64,000 nucleotides of DNA from positions 426,389 through 490,388 of the forward strand of contig DKPJ01000011.1 in the NCBI GenBank assembly GCA_002480085.1, given 5' to 3'. A model generated the notes under the pieces. That model did no database searches and was not told the DNA's origin. It saw only the letters and a program-made list of their open reading frames with translations. Source of the stretch: Enterobacteriaceae bacterium UBA7338. GTDB lineage: Bacteria > Pseudomonadota > Gammaproteobacteria > Enterobacterales > Enterobacteriaceae. This document shows, piece by piece, positions 25,457 through 33,609 of the stretch. A program made the translations under genes and the position numbers. How positions within the stretch are numbered: position 1 is the first letter of the stretch; each line of letters begins with the position of its first letter.

Positions 25457-26705
25457 TATGAACTCGTTTTATGCGAGCTGCGAGACCGCGTTCCGGCCCG
25501 ATCTTGTGGGCCGGCCGATTGTCGTACTCTCGAACAATGACGGATGCGTGATTGCCCGCAGCGCTGAGGCCAAACGCCTGGGCATCAAAATGGGTGTCCC
25601 CTGGTTCCAGTTGAAGTCGGTAATGTTCCCGGAGCCGGTGATCGCGTTCTCCAGCAACTATGAGCTGTACGGCGATATGTCGCATCGCGTCATGACGACG
25701 CTCGAGAAGATGTGCCCGCGTGTGGAGGTGTACTCCATCGACGAGGCGTTTTGCGATCTCACTGGCGTGCGTAACTGCCGGGACCTGGCCGATTTTGGCC
25801 GGGAGATCCGGACCACTATCCGGCGCAATACCCGCATCTGGTGCGGCGTCGGCATTGCCCAGACCAAAACCCTGGCGAAATTAGCTAACAGGGCCGCCAA
25901 AATGTGGCCGCAAACGGGAGGGGTAGTGGACCTGTCGAACGTGGAACGCCAACGGCGACTGATGGCGCTGATGTCGGTGGAGGAGGTTTGGGGCGTTGGC
26001 GGGCGCATCGCCAAAAAGCTGCAGTCGATGGGGATCGACAATGCACTGCAGCTGGCGGACAGCGACATCAGGTTTATCCGGAAGCACTTCAGCGTCGTGC
26101 TCGAGCGAACGGTGCGGGAGCTGCGCGGTGAATCCTGCCTCGAGCTGGAGGAATTTGCGCCGACGAAGCAGGAGATCGTCTGCAGCCGCAGCTTTGGCGA
26201 ACGCATCACCGATTATGAGGCGATGCGTCAGGCGATCTGCAGTTACGCGTCCCGGGCGGCGGAGAAGCTGCGTCGCGAGCACCAGTTCTGCCGCTACATT
26301 TCCACGTTTGTGAAGACTTCCCCTCACTCCGGCGAGCCATATTACGGGAACAGCGCCGCCACGCGACTGATGACGCCCACGCAGGACACTCGCGACATTA
26401 TCGCGGCGGCTACACGCTGTCTGGAGGCCGTATGGCGTGACGGTCATCGCTACCAGAAGGCGGGGATCATGTTAGGGGATTTTTACAGCCAGGGCCTTGC
26501 CCAGCTCGATTTGTTTGACGCTAACGCGCCGCGCCCGGGCAGCGAGGAGTTAATGGCGCTGATGGACAGGCTGAACCAGAAGGGGCGGGGCACGCTGTAT
26601 TTTGCAGGGCAGGGGATCCAGCAAGCCTGGCAGATGAAGCGCGAAATGCTTTCGCCGCGTTACACAACACGATGGTCAGATCTGCCGATTGTCCGGGCAA
26701 ATTGA
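25440..26705 (+). CDS. umuC: UmuC-like Y-family DNA polymerase
   Basis: 421 residues, the same length as chromosomal UmuC within one. ATG 25440 gives the family's exact start (MFALVDMNSFYASCETAFRP); the upstream opening is the umuD overlap. Catalytic acids are Asp6 and the YSIDEAF pair (about 101-102). Little-finger and C-terminal regions are intact, ending SPRYTTRWSDLPIVRAN. With UmuD' it forms error-prone polymerase V for lesion bypass. Being on a prophage under a LexA box, it would raise SOS mutagenesis in the lysogen. A decayed copy of its 3' end lies 4.3 kb further right. Confidence 0.93.
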   Translation: MFALVDMNSFYASCETAFRPDLVGRPIVVLSNNDGCVIARSAEAKRLGIKMGVPWFQLKSVMFPEPVIAFSSNYELYGDMSHRVMTTLEKMCPRVEVYSIDEAFCDLTGVRNCRDLADFGREIRTTIRRNTRIWCGVGIAQTKTLAKLANRAAKMWPQTGGVVDLSNVERQRRLMALMSVEEVWGVGGRIAKKLQSMGIDNALQLADSDIRFIRKHFSVVLERTVRELRGESCLELEEFAPTKQEIVCSRSFGERITDYEAMRQAICSYASRAAEKLRREHQFCRYISTFVKTSPHSGEPYYGNSAATRLMTPTQDTRDIIAAATRCLEAVWRDGHRYQKAGIMLGDFYSQGLAQLDLFDANAPRPGSEELMALMDRLNQKGRGTLYFAGQGIQQAWQMKREMLSPRYTTRWSDLPIVRAN

Positions 26706-26973
26706 ATAGATGCGAAACAATCCATTATGCTAGCTCGATAGCTCATTTAGACCCTGTGCATGCATGGCCAATGGCAGCTATGAGCGAGGAACGGACAATC
26801 AATAACGTTAGAATTGGCAGGGAGAATGCTAACTGATAGCATCACTTCGCTTCGTTTTATGAAAATTTAGTCCGTTTCTGATTGTTCTCTTGAGAATGTT
26901 GCGAATCCAGGCATACTGGTAGTAAGCATTCCCCTAAACCTAATAGCTTTTGCTTAAGACGAGTGATTAATTC

Positions 26974-29484
26974 ATGGAAATAGAAAAAATAAAATCTTCT
27001 GTCAGTGACATGATACTCGAGGGAAAAGTATCTCAAGATGTTATCAATACATTCATAAAGGAAGATGGCACAGTTTTACCTTTAGAAAGTGTCCTATGGG
27101 ATTATAAGGTTGAGTTTGATGATTCAACGCATGGACTAAAAAAAACGTTAAAAAGCATAGTAAGCCTTTATAATACTTACGGCGGCTATATCATTTATGG
27201 GATCAGTGAAAAGATAAAAGATAGCGAATTTGTTGTCGTCGGTGTCAAGAGTAACCATATTGATCAACAGAAACTAAGGGGGCAATTTGATAAATATTTC
27301 GGAAAGCGAATACCTTTACTTTACCAAGAAATAAAAATAACCATTAATAACGGCGAAAAACTAGTTGGTCTTTTATTTATACCTAAAAGGAAAAACTCGG
27401 AGCGATCATTAGCTCCAATAATTGATGCTGCTGATGAAAAGTCAAAATTCATCCTTGAAAAAAATACTGTCTATTTCAGAACGGAGGATGAATGTAAGAA
27501 AGTTGTGAGTACAGATGATTTTATTTTCATATCAAGTCCAAGGGTGTTTGGGGAACAATCATCACAGTATAAAACTCCAAGTGTTTTTATAGATCATAAC
27601 CTACCTGATAAATCCTTTATCTGTCCCATATTTGTTGGGCGGTTTGGGATTCTTAATGAATTATGGGCATGGCTAGCTGATGAACTACAGCATTCTAAAG
27701 TGTTAGCAGCTGATGGAGGAAAGGGGAAAACCTCAATTGCATATGAATTTTGCCAGCTATTAATTACAACGAGGGTTGAAGGAATTGAGCAGATTATATG
27801 GCTCACTGCAAAAAATAAGCAATTCAAGCCCATATTCAACGAATATGTCTCTGTACCTGAGACACATTTTAACGACATGTCCACATTGTTGAAGGAACTT
27901 TGCATTAGAACTGGTTCGATAGAAAATACCCTTGAGGATTTATCAGTAGTGCAATTGACAAAGTTAGCCAAGCAAAACCTAAAAGAATACCCTTCATTTA
28001 TTGTTATAGATGATGTCGATTCAAGCACTCCTGAAGAACAAAAAAGAATATTAGAAATGGCAAGGACTATTTCATCTGAATCATCAAAAATATTATTAAC
28101 TACTAGAGTTAATAGCATTTACTCATTAGACTCCTCAATCTTGATCCCCGGAATGTTTGATGATGAGTTTAAAGATCTTATAAATACTTTATGTGATAGA
28201 CTTAACTTACAGAAACTTAATGATAAAAATTTAGCTAAACTCGAAAAAGCATCTGAAGGATCTCCATTGTTTTCAGAATCAATATTGAGATTGTTTAAAC
28301 AAGGAAGTTCTATTGATTTGGCTATTCAGGAATGGACAGGTAAAAGTGGTGAGGCAGCAAGAGAGGCAGCTTTAAAGAAAGAGGTTAGCGAATTATCTTT
28401 AGAGGCTAAAAAGGTTCTAGTAACTGTTTGCACTGTAGGTTCATGCTCGAAATCTGAAATCAGACAACTTACTGACCTTGAACATACGGACATTGGGAGT
28501 GCACTCCAAGAACTAGACCTCTTATTTTTGCTGAATAGCACGCCATTCATTGAATCCGAACCTCGGTATGAATCATCATCCTCAATTAGTTATCTTATAG
28601 CCAATATGGTTTCTGAGATTATACCTGAAGCCAATAATTTTTTGAGTAAAATAAAGAAAGCTTATTATGGCTTACAGTCCAATTCCAGAAGATACCACCC
28701 TCGCGTAGGTGATGCTGTCCGACAATGTAATGCTTTATTAAAATCAAGTCGATATTCAGAGGCTAGAGAAACGTTACAAAGTTTAATTAAAGATCCTGAG
28801 TTTAAAGAAAATAAAGATTTATATTATCTCTCTGCATCTATTGAGTTTTCCGACCCTGCTTCTGAGCCAAAAACTGTAAGTCATGCGTTTCAGCAAGCTT
28901 ATATTAAGGGGCAAAGGAAACAACAATTTTTTGAACAATGGTATGATTTTTCTTTAAAGAATGAATCAAACACCACAGTGCTGGATATTTGTAGAAATGC
29001 TATTAAATCAGGAACAAATGATTTCCGGTGGGCAGATAGATACATTGAGGTTACATATAAGATTATACCAACTATAACTAATAGTAGAAAGAAGAAAGAG
29101 CATCTAATAGAGTCTTATAAAGTACTTATATCTTCAAAAAATACTCGCGGATATGGCATCAATAGAGATGTTTTTAAAGCGAAATCGCAGAGGCTTCTCG
29201 AAGAGTTGATTATAATTCTCGATGCAATTCAAGATATCAGAGAAAAAGCAAAAATTATTTTATTTGCCTTTGACAATGGAGATATGGGATCCTTTACTCT
29301 CACAAATTTGATTGAGGTTTCTAGAGCTATACGGGAACGTAACGTAAATGATGATTTATTGTCCGAGAATATATTTAATGCAATGACTGCTGCGACGGAA
29401 TATCTTATGCAGCAGGAGTCAAAAAGAATAAATATTCTTGATGGATTAAATGAAGAACTCATAAAACATGCGAAAGGGAGATAA
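26974..29484 (+). CDS. AlbA_2/Schlafen-like domain fused to STAND NTPase (candidate defence protein)
   Basis: 836 residues, with AT content far above the tail genes. Residues about 36-135 look like a Schlafen AlbA_2 domain: LESVLWDYKVEF (37-48) and NTYGGYIIYGISE (67-79). FVGR (220-223) opens a STAND NTPase: P-loop ADGGKGKT (246-253), Walker B FIVIDDVD (342-349), sensor-like KILLTTR (372-378), and GSPL (429-432) in the GLPL place of NB-ARC proteins. The C-terminal half (about 470-830) is helical and TPR-like, suited to sensing. Schlafen AlbA domains can bind or cut nucleic acids, and STAND proteins of this shape act in anti-phage defence (Avs, bNACHT). The role here is inferred. The ATG has a weak ribosome binding site. 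It converges with the HNH gene. Confidence 0.8.
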   Translation: MEIEKIKSSVSDMILEGKVSQDVINTFIKEDGTVLPLESVLWDYKVEFDDSTHGLKKTLKSIVSLYNTYGGYIIYGISEKIKDSEFVVVGVKSNHIDQQKLRGQFDKYFGKRIPLLYQEIKITINNGEKLVGLLFIPKRKNSERSLAPIIDAADEKSKFILEKNTVYFRTEDECKKVVSTDDFIFISSPRVFGEQSSQYKTPSVFIDHNLPDKSFICPIFVGRFGILNELWAWLADELQHSKVLAADGGKGKTSIAYEFCQLLITTRVEGIEQIIWLTAKNKQFKPIFNEYVSVPETHFNDMSTLLKELCIRTGSIENTLEDLSVVQLTKLAKQNLKEYPSFIVIDDVDSSTPEEQKRILEMARTISSESSKILLTTRVNSIYSLDSSILIPGMFDDEFKDLINTLCDRLNLQKLNDKNLAKLEKASEGSPLFSESILRLFKQGSSIDLAIQEWTGKSGEAAREAALKKEVSELSLEAKKVLVTVCTVGSCSKSEIRQLTDLEHTDIGSALQELDLLFLLNSTPFIESEPRYESSSSISYLIANMVSEIIPEANNFLSKIKKAYYGLQSNSRRYHPRVGDAVRQCNALLKSSRYSEARETLQSLIKDPEFKENKDLYYLSASIEFSDPASEPKTVSHAFQQAYIKGQRKQQFFEQWYDFSLKNESNTTVLDICRNAIKSGTNDFRWADRYIEVTYKIIPTITNSRKKKEHLIESYKVLISSKNTRGYGINRDVFKAKSQRLLEELIIILDAIQDIREKAKIILFAFDNGDMGSFTLTNLIEVSRAIRERNVNDDLLSENIFNAMTAATEYLMQQESKRINILDGLNEELIKHAKGR

Positions 29485-29905
29485 GCAGCATCTCAGCAAC
29501 ACGAAGGTGACGGTTATTTTAAAATAATCGTTAACTTCATGAATTATAAAAAAGAATGCATTTAAATTCATAAGTAATTTAATAGTACTATTTGTTCGTA
29601 TGTCCGCTTCTGGCACGAAGCGGACATATCACCATACTAAGGTCACCTATGAGCGAACATCGGAAGTTCGCCCTGAATAAATTACTAAAACTACCATGTG
29701 AAGATCGGGGAGGAGCTGGCGAGCAGATGCACTTCCATAGATAAGATTTATACTTTTACGGTATATAGTATAGGAAGGGGAATCTGCAAAGTATTAGTTC
29801 ATTACTCAATCTAATTTTTTGAATAAAGAAGGGTGTGTTAGAATATATTAAATTTTGATTAAATGTTTCGCGTGGCATACAGTACAAAAAAATGTAAATA
29901 AATAC
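29485..29905. other. AT-rich region between convergent STAND and HNH genes
   Basis: 421 bases without a convincing gene. It holds a perfect hairpin repeat (29599-29628) and, at 29649-29744, a 31-codon frame starting MSEHRKFALNK behind AAGGTCACC, which I cannot support as a gene. The two main genes converge here, and the hairpin could serve as a terminator of the STAND gene although it lacks a T-tract. Confidence 0.5.
29599..29628. repeat. Perfect hairpin repeat, copy 1
   Basis: TATGTCCGCTTC, loop TGGCAC, GAAGCGGACATA: a 12-bp perfect inverted repeat. A second, imperfect copy at 30919-30948 shares 16 contiguous bases (TGTCCGCTTCTGGCAC). The two copies bracket the HNH gene. Confidence 0.8.
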
Positions 29906-30805
29906 TTATGATTTGAATGTTACAATTCGGCGATAAATGTTATAAGTCGCTACAATGATTTTAAGGTAGATGTCCTGCAGATAAGGTGGTAAATCCCTAC
30001 CTAAATCATCTGTTAGTTTATCATTCTCTACCGTGTAATCGCCATGATAACAAATACCACCCATATGTGGGTTAACGTTAACAGTGTCCTTGCGGATCGA
30101 AAAATACATTTCACTTGATGGGTTTGGACTAAAGTTGAATGTCACATTAAAGGACTCAATTGTTTCATAAAACTCGCAAGATAATACTACATAGTCAATC
30201 AACTCCTTTACTGGCAAGTATATTAAGCCTATGTAAATAGAATTATCTCTATATTGGATGGAATTGAATATATCTTTAAATAAGATATCTATCCTACGAT
30301 CTTTTACGATTATATTTAAAGGCCCGACGCCACGCAAAGTAAAGAATTTATCATTTGCGTTCCTATATAAACTAAAATATTCAATATCACGAATGCTTGA
30401 AAAAAGTTCACGATGACGTTTTACATTTTCTGTAAAGACATCCTGAGATACTTCATCTCTCGCTTTGCCTACTTTACTCTGCGCATACTGTTCAGCTGTA
30501 AGCTTCCATTTACGAAGAAGCTTAACAGAGAAGCGGTCTGCATCAACATCAATTTCTTTTGCATGGATAGAGCAAAGCCAAATGCCATTGTCAAAAGAAC
30601 ATCTTTGAGCTTTTTGCATTTCCTTGTTGTAGCGGGGTCCACCTTCAGATGCGGCTTCAATATGGCATGCCTGTCCAACATTAACTCGCTTGGTAGGATC
30701 CGTATGGGGTCCAACAGTCACAACTCTGCAATCCGGATTGGAGCAAAGCCATGCTACTCGTTCGGCCAACCTCTGTTTAATTGCTTTAGAGAAATCGTCC
30801 CTCAC
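29906..30805 (-). CDS. HNH endonuclease-like protein with unknown C-terminal domain
   Basis: 299 residues on the minus strand from GTG 30805, with AGGGA eight bases upstream. Residues about 15-85 form an HNH-type zinc nuclease unit: CSNPDC (about 21-26), GQACHIEAASEGGPRY with the first histidine, NGIWLCSIHAKEIDVD with the asparagine and last histidine. This pattern is common in nuclease effectors of bacterial conflict systems. The C-terminal 190 residues are AT-rich-coded and match nothing I know; they could sense or bind a ligand. It is convergent with the STAND gene, about 420 bases away, and flanked by two related hairpins. DNA cutting is inferred, not shown. Confidence 0.75.
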   Translation of the reverse strand: MRDDFSKAIKQRLAERVAWLCSNPDCRVVTVGPHTDPTKRVNVGQACHIEAASEGGPRYNKEMQKAQRCSFDNGIWLCSIHAKEIDVDADRFSVKLLRKWKLTAEQYAQSKVGKARDEVSQDVFTENVKRHRELFSSIRDIEYFSLYRNANDKFFTLRGVGPLNIIVKDRRIDILFKDIFNSIQYRDNSIYIGLIYLPVKELIDYVVLSCEFYETIESFNVTFNFSPNPSSEMYFSIRKDTVNVNPHMGGICYHGDYTVENDKLTDDLGRDLPPYLQDIYLKIIVATYNIYRRIVTFKS

Positions 30806-30918
30806 TGCTAATCCCTGTTTTAATTACTATTACGCGTTGGTCAACACTTTATCATAATTGCAAAACTTTAGTCAGGTTAACCGGCTCAACCCATATATTA
30901 TTATCTATCTGCTGCAGC

Positions 30919-30948
30919 AATGTCCGCTTCTGGCACAAAGCAGACATT
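30919..30948. repeat. Hairpin repeat, copy 2 (imperfect)
   Basis: AATGTCCGCTTC, loop TGGCAC, AAAGCAGACATT: same loop and left arm as copy 1 (29599-29628) with two mismatches in the stem. It lies about 110 bases upstream of the HNH start. Confidence 0.75.
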
Positions 30949-31002
30949 GATACGTGCCTCGTTAGCCTAGACCTGAACTTGCCTTGCGGAGATCCTCAGC
31001 TA

Positions 31003-31083
31003 GCAAGCCAGGCAGACAAAACGCGAAATGCTCTCGCCGCGCTATACCATGTGGTGATCACATCTGCCGATGGTGCGAGCTAA
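31003..31083 (+). pseudogene. Decayed 3' end of a second umuC
   Basis: About 81 bases align without gaps to the last codons of the intact umuC. Read in that frame they give KREMLSPRYTMW-stop-SHLPMVRAN-stop, against KREMLSPRYTTRWSDLPIVRAN in the full gene. Most differences are third-base changes, plus an internal TGA and a few replacements. No umuC sequence is visible upstream of about 30,985. Thus the accessory region is bracketed by two umuC ends, a trace of recombination or of an earlier element. Confidence 0.82.
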
Positions 31084-31097
31084 TTAGCTAAATAACT

Positions 31098-31135
31098 GGG
31101 GGCAAATTTGGGGGCATTTTGTGGCACAGGGGGCA
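31098..31135. repeat. Three direct GGGGGCA repeats near the prophage right end
   Basis: GGGGGCA occurs at 31098-31104, 31110-31116 and 31129-31135, with a GTGGCA between. Such short direct repeats close to an element end often are integrase arm-binding sites; this is inference. The attachment core itself cannot be named because the left end is outside the window. The prophage-host border lies between here and about 31,287. The whole 30,806-31,314 stretch otherwise holds only copy 2 of the hairpin, the umuC remnant and the mdtK terminator. Confidence 0.5.
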
Positions 31136-31280
31136 AGATTTGGGACAACAAAACGACCTTGAATGACCGTATATGGCCGTTAGGGTAGGTTCCTAAGTTT
31201 ATGTATTGAAAGTAAATTAATGATGTGACTGAAGTTTTGTAAAAGACAATGTAATTGCGGAACAACTGCACAAAACGTTG

Positions 31281-31305
31281 ATAAAACAGCCGCCCGCAGG
31301 CGGCT
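31281..31305 (-). terminator. mdtK terminator
   Basis: Stem AGCCGCC/GGCGGCT with a 4-base loop at 31288-31305. Read on the minus strand it is followed by TGTTTTAT, just past the mdtK stop. Confidence 0.7.
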
Positions 31306-31314
31306 AACGGTGAA

Positions 31315-32688
31315 TTATCGCGCAGCGCGCTGGAGGATCACGCTTGAAGGCTGACGCTGCAGGAAGCGCATCCGCAGCATCATCATGATCGCCGCCGAGG
31401 TCAGGCCAATGATAAAGCCCATCCAGAAGCCAGCCGGACCCATACGATCGACAACCAGATCGGTCAGCGCCAGCACGTAGCCGCTCGGCAATCCCAGCAC
31501 CCAGTAGGCAATGAAGGTAATGAAAAAGATCGAGCGCGTATCTTTATAACCGCGCAGGATGCCGCTGCCCACTACCTGAATAGAGTCGGATATCTGATAG
31601 ATTGCCGCCAGCAGCATCAGCTGTGCCGCCAGGTGCACCACTTCAGGGTTATCGTTGTAGAGCAGGGCGATCTGCTCCCGCAGCGACACGGTAAAGATCG
31701 CGGTAATTACCGCCATGCAAACCCCGACGCCCAGGCCGGTGCGGGCGGCGGTCTGCGCGTCCAGGGTCGAACCCTGTCCAAGGCGAAACCCGACGCGAAT
31801 GGTCACCGCCGCCGCCAGCGACATTGGCAGGACAAACATCAGCGAGCTAAAGTTAAGGGCGATCTGATGGCCCGCCACGTCAACAATGCCCAGCGGAGAG
31901 ACCAGCAGCGCCACCACGGCAAACAGCGTCACCTCAAAGAAGAGCGCCAGCGCAATAGGCAGGCCGAGCTGCACAAGGCGCTTAAGAACGCTGAAGTCGG
32001 GCCTGGCAAAGTGCTGATCCTGACGGATATCACGCATGGAGCGGGCGCGTTTAATGTAGGAGAGCATACAGATAAACATGACCCAGTAGACCGCTGCCGT
32101 AGCGACACCGCAGCCGACGCCGCCCAGCTCCGGCATGCCAAAGTGGCCGTAGATAAAGATATAGTTAACCGGAATATTGACCAGCAGGCCGAGAAAACCA
32201 AACACCATGCCAGGTTTGGTTTTTGCCAACCCCTCGCACTGGTTTCGCGCTACCTGGAAAAAGAGGTAGCCCGGCGCGCCGCAGAGCAGGGCGCGGAGAT
32301 AACGTACGGCTTTATCCGCCAGCGCTGGATCAATGTTATGCATAGCATGAATAATATGCCCTGCATTCCAGAGGACGATCATCACTAACACAGAGACAAA
32401 GCCAGCCAGCCAGAACCCCTGGCGCACCTGCTGGGCAATACGATCCCGGCGGCCGGAGCCGTTTAGCTGGGCAATGACCGGCGTCAGGGCCAGCAGCAGG
32501 CCGTGGCCGAAGAGGATCGCCGGCAGCCAGATGGAGGTACCGATCGCGACGGCCGCCATGTCGGTGGCGCTATAGCCCCCCGCCATGACGGTATCAACAA
32601 ATCCCATGGCGGTTTGCGCGACCTGCGCAAGGATCACCGGGATAGCCAGCGCCAGCAGCTGGCGCGCTTCGATAAAATACTTCTGCAC
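31315..32688 (-). CDS. mdtK: MATE multidrug efflux transporter MdtK
   Basis: 457 residues, the same length as E. coli MdtK (NorM), and near-identical in long blocks. Twelve membrane segments are evident. It exports cationic drugs such as norfloxacin and dyes in exchange for sodium or protons at the inner membrane. It is transcribed away from ribE. In K-12 its 3' side carries ydhQ and the valV-valW tRNA genes; here the prophage end lies only about 30-200 bases beyond its stop. Confidence 0.96.
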   Translation of the reverse strand: MQKYFIEARQLLALAIPVILAQVAQTAMGFVDTVMAGGYSATDMAAVAIGTSIWLPAILFGHGLLLALTPVIAQLNGSGRRDRIAQQVRQGFWLAGFVSVLVMIVLWNAGHIIHAMHNIDPALADKAVRYLRALLCGAPGYLFFQVARNQCEGLAKTKPGMVFGFLGLLVNIPVNYIFIYGHFGMPELGGVGCGVATAAVYWVMFICMLSYIKRARSMRDIRQDQHFARPDFSVLKRLVQLGLPIALALFFEVTLFAVVALLVSPLGIVDVAGHQIALNFSSLMFVLPMSLAAAVTIRVGFRLGQGSTLDAQTAARTGLGVGVCMAVITAIFTVSLREQIALLYNDNPEVVHLAAQLMLLAAIYQISDSIQVVGSGILRGYKDTRSIFFITFIAYWVLGLPSGYVLALTDLVVDRMGPAGFWMGFIIGLTSAAIMMMLRMRFLQRQPSSVILQRAAR

Positions 32689-32916
32689 GGAAACACCTGT
32701 ATATTGTTGTTATAGGAAAGGATGAAAAAGCCGCCTTTACTGGCAGCGAGAAGAGTTTGCAGGATAAATAGCCAGACCATTGTAACGGGGAACGGCGAAT
32801 ATGCCAGAGAAAAAACAGCCAGGGCGGGTGCAGCGCTGGCAACCTCTTTTTCCACCTGTTATTGTGCAATTATCAAAACGGCTTGCGCCGAATTAATGGT
32901 TACAGGAGTTGTAGGC

Positions 32917-33567
32917 ATGTTTACTGGTATTGTACAGGGCACGGCAAAAATCGTGTCTATTGATGAGAAACCCAACTTCCGCACCCACGTTGTGGAACTG
33001 CCGGAGGCGATGCTGCCGGGGCTGGAGACCGGTGCGTCCGTGGCGCATAACGGCTGCTGCCTGACCGTCACCAGCATCAACGGCCCGCTGGTGAGCTTCG
33101 ACCTGATGAAGGAGACGCTGCGTATTACCAACCTTGGCGAGCTGAGCGTGGGCAGCGAGGTGAACGTGGAGCGTGCAGCGAAGTTTAGCGATGAAATTGG
33201 CGGCCACCTGATGTCGGGACACATTATTACTACCGCCGAGGTAGTGAAAATTTTGGCCTCAGAAAATAACCGTCAAATCTGGTTTAAAGTTCAGGACGCG
33301 AGCCTGATGAAGTATATTCTTTATAAAGGGTATATCGGCGTGGATGGTATTAGCCTGACGGTGGGCGAAGTGACGCCGACGCGTTTCTGCGTGCATTTGA
33401 TCCCCGAAACCCTTGAGCGCACCACGCTGGGTAATAAAAAACTGGGGCATAAGGTCAATATTGAGATCGATCCGCAGACCCAGGCCATTGTGGACACGGT
33501 AGAGCGCGTGCTGGCCAGCCGTGAGGCAGCGATGATTGCCGCCTCGGTCAGCGGCAGCGAAGAGTAA
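32917..33567 (+). CDS. ribE: Riboflavin synthase alpha chain
   Basis: 216 residues from ATG 32917 behind ACAGGAG; upstream in-frame openings are non-coding. It makes riboflavin and 5-amino-6-ribitylamino-uracil from two lumazine molecules. The protein has the two tandem lumazine-binding barrels: MFTGIVQG at the start of the first, and MSGHI with a matching FTGIVxG-like repeat region in the second. E. coli calls this ribC or ribE. It faces away from mdtK and shares a bidirectional terminator with cfa. Confidence 0.95.
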   Translation: MFTGIVQGTAKIVSIDEKPNFRTHVVELPEAMLPGLETGASVAHNGCCLTVTSINGPLVSFDLMKETLRITNLGELSVGSEVNVERAAKFSDEIGGHLMSGHIITTAEVVKILASENNRQIWFKVQDASLMKYILYKGYIGVDGISLTVGEVTPTRFCVHLIPETLERTTLGNKKLGHKVNIEIDPQTQAIVDTVERVLASREAAMIAASVSGSEE

Positions 33568-33572
33568 TCCAA

Positions 33573-33602
33573 TAAAAAACCCCGGCGAGCCGGGGTTTTT
33601 TA
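33573..33602. terminator. Bidirectional terminator, ribE / cfa
   Basis: Stem AACCCCGG/CCGGGGTT with loop CGAG at 33578-33597, with an A-tract before and a T-tract after. It can end both convergent genes. Confidence 0.85.
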
Positions 33603-33609
33603 ATAACCT

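Noticed and set aside
29649..29744. 31-codon frame with AAGGTCACC upstream in the gap between STAND and HNH genes
   Set aside because: Short, no motif, partly within an inverted repeat (GCGAAC/GTTCGC); not enough to call a gene.
31080..31271. 63-residue minus-strand frame over the GGGGGCA repeats
   Set aside because: Its sequence is the reading of repeat DNA and the umuC remnant edge; no ribosome binding site or family match.
31084..31314. tRNA-Val (valV/valW) as attachment site in the window
   Set aside because: No tRNA cloverleaf or anticodon arm is visible between the prophage end and mdtK.
32722..32916. N-terminal extension of ribE
   Set aside because: Reads the mdtK/ribE promoter region; riboflavin synthase begins at MFTGIVQG.
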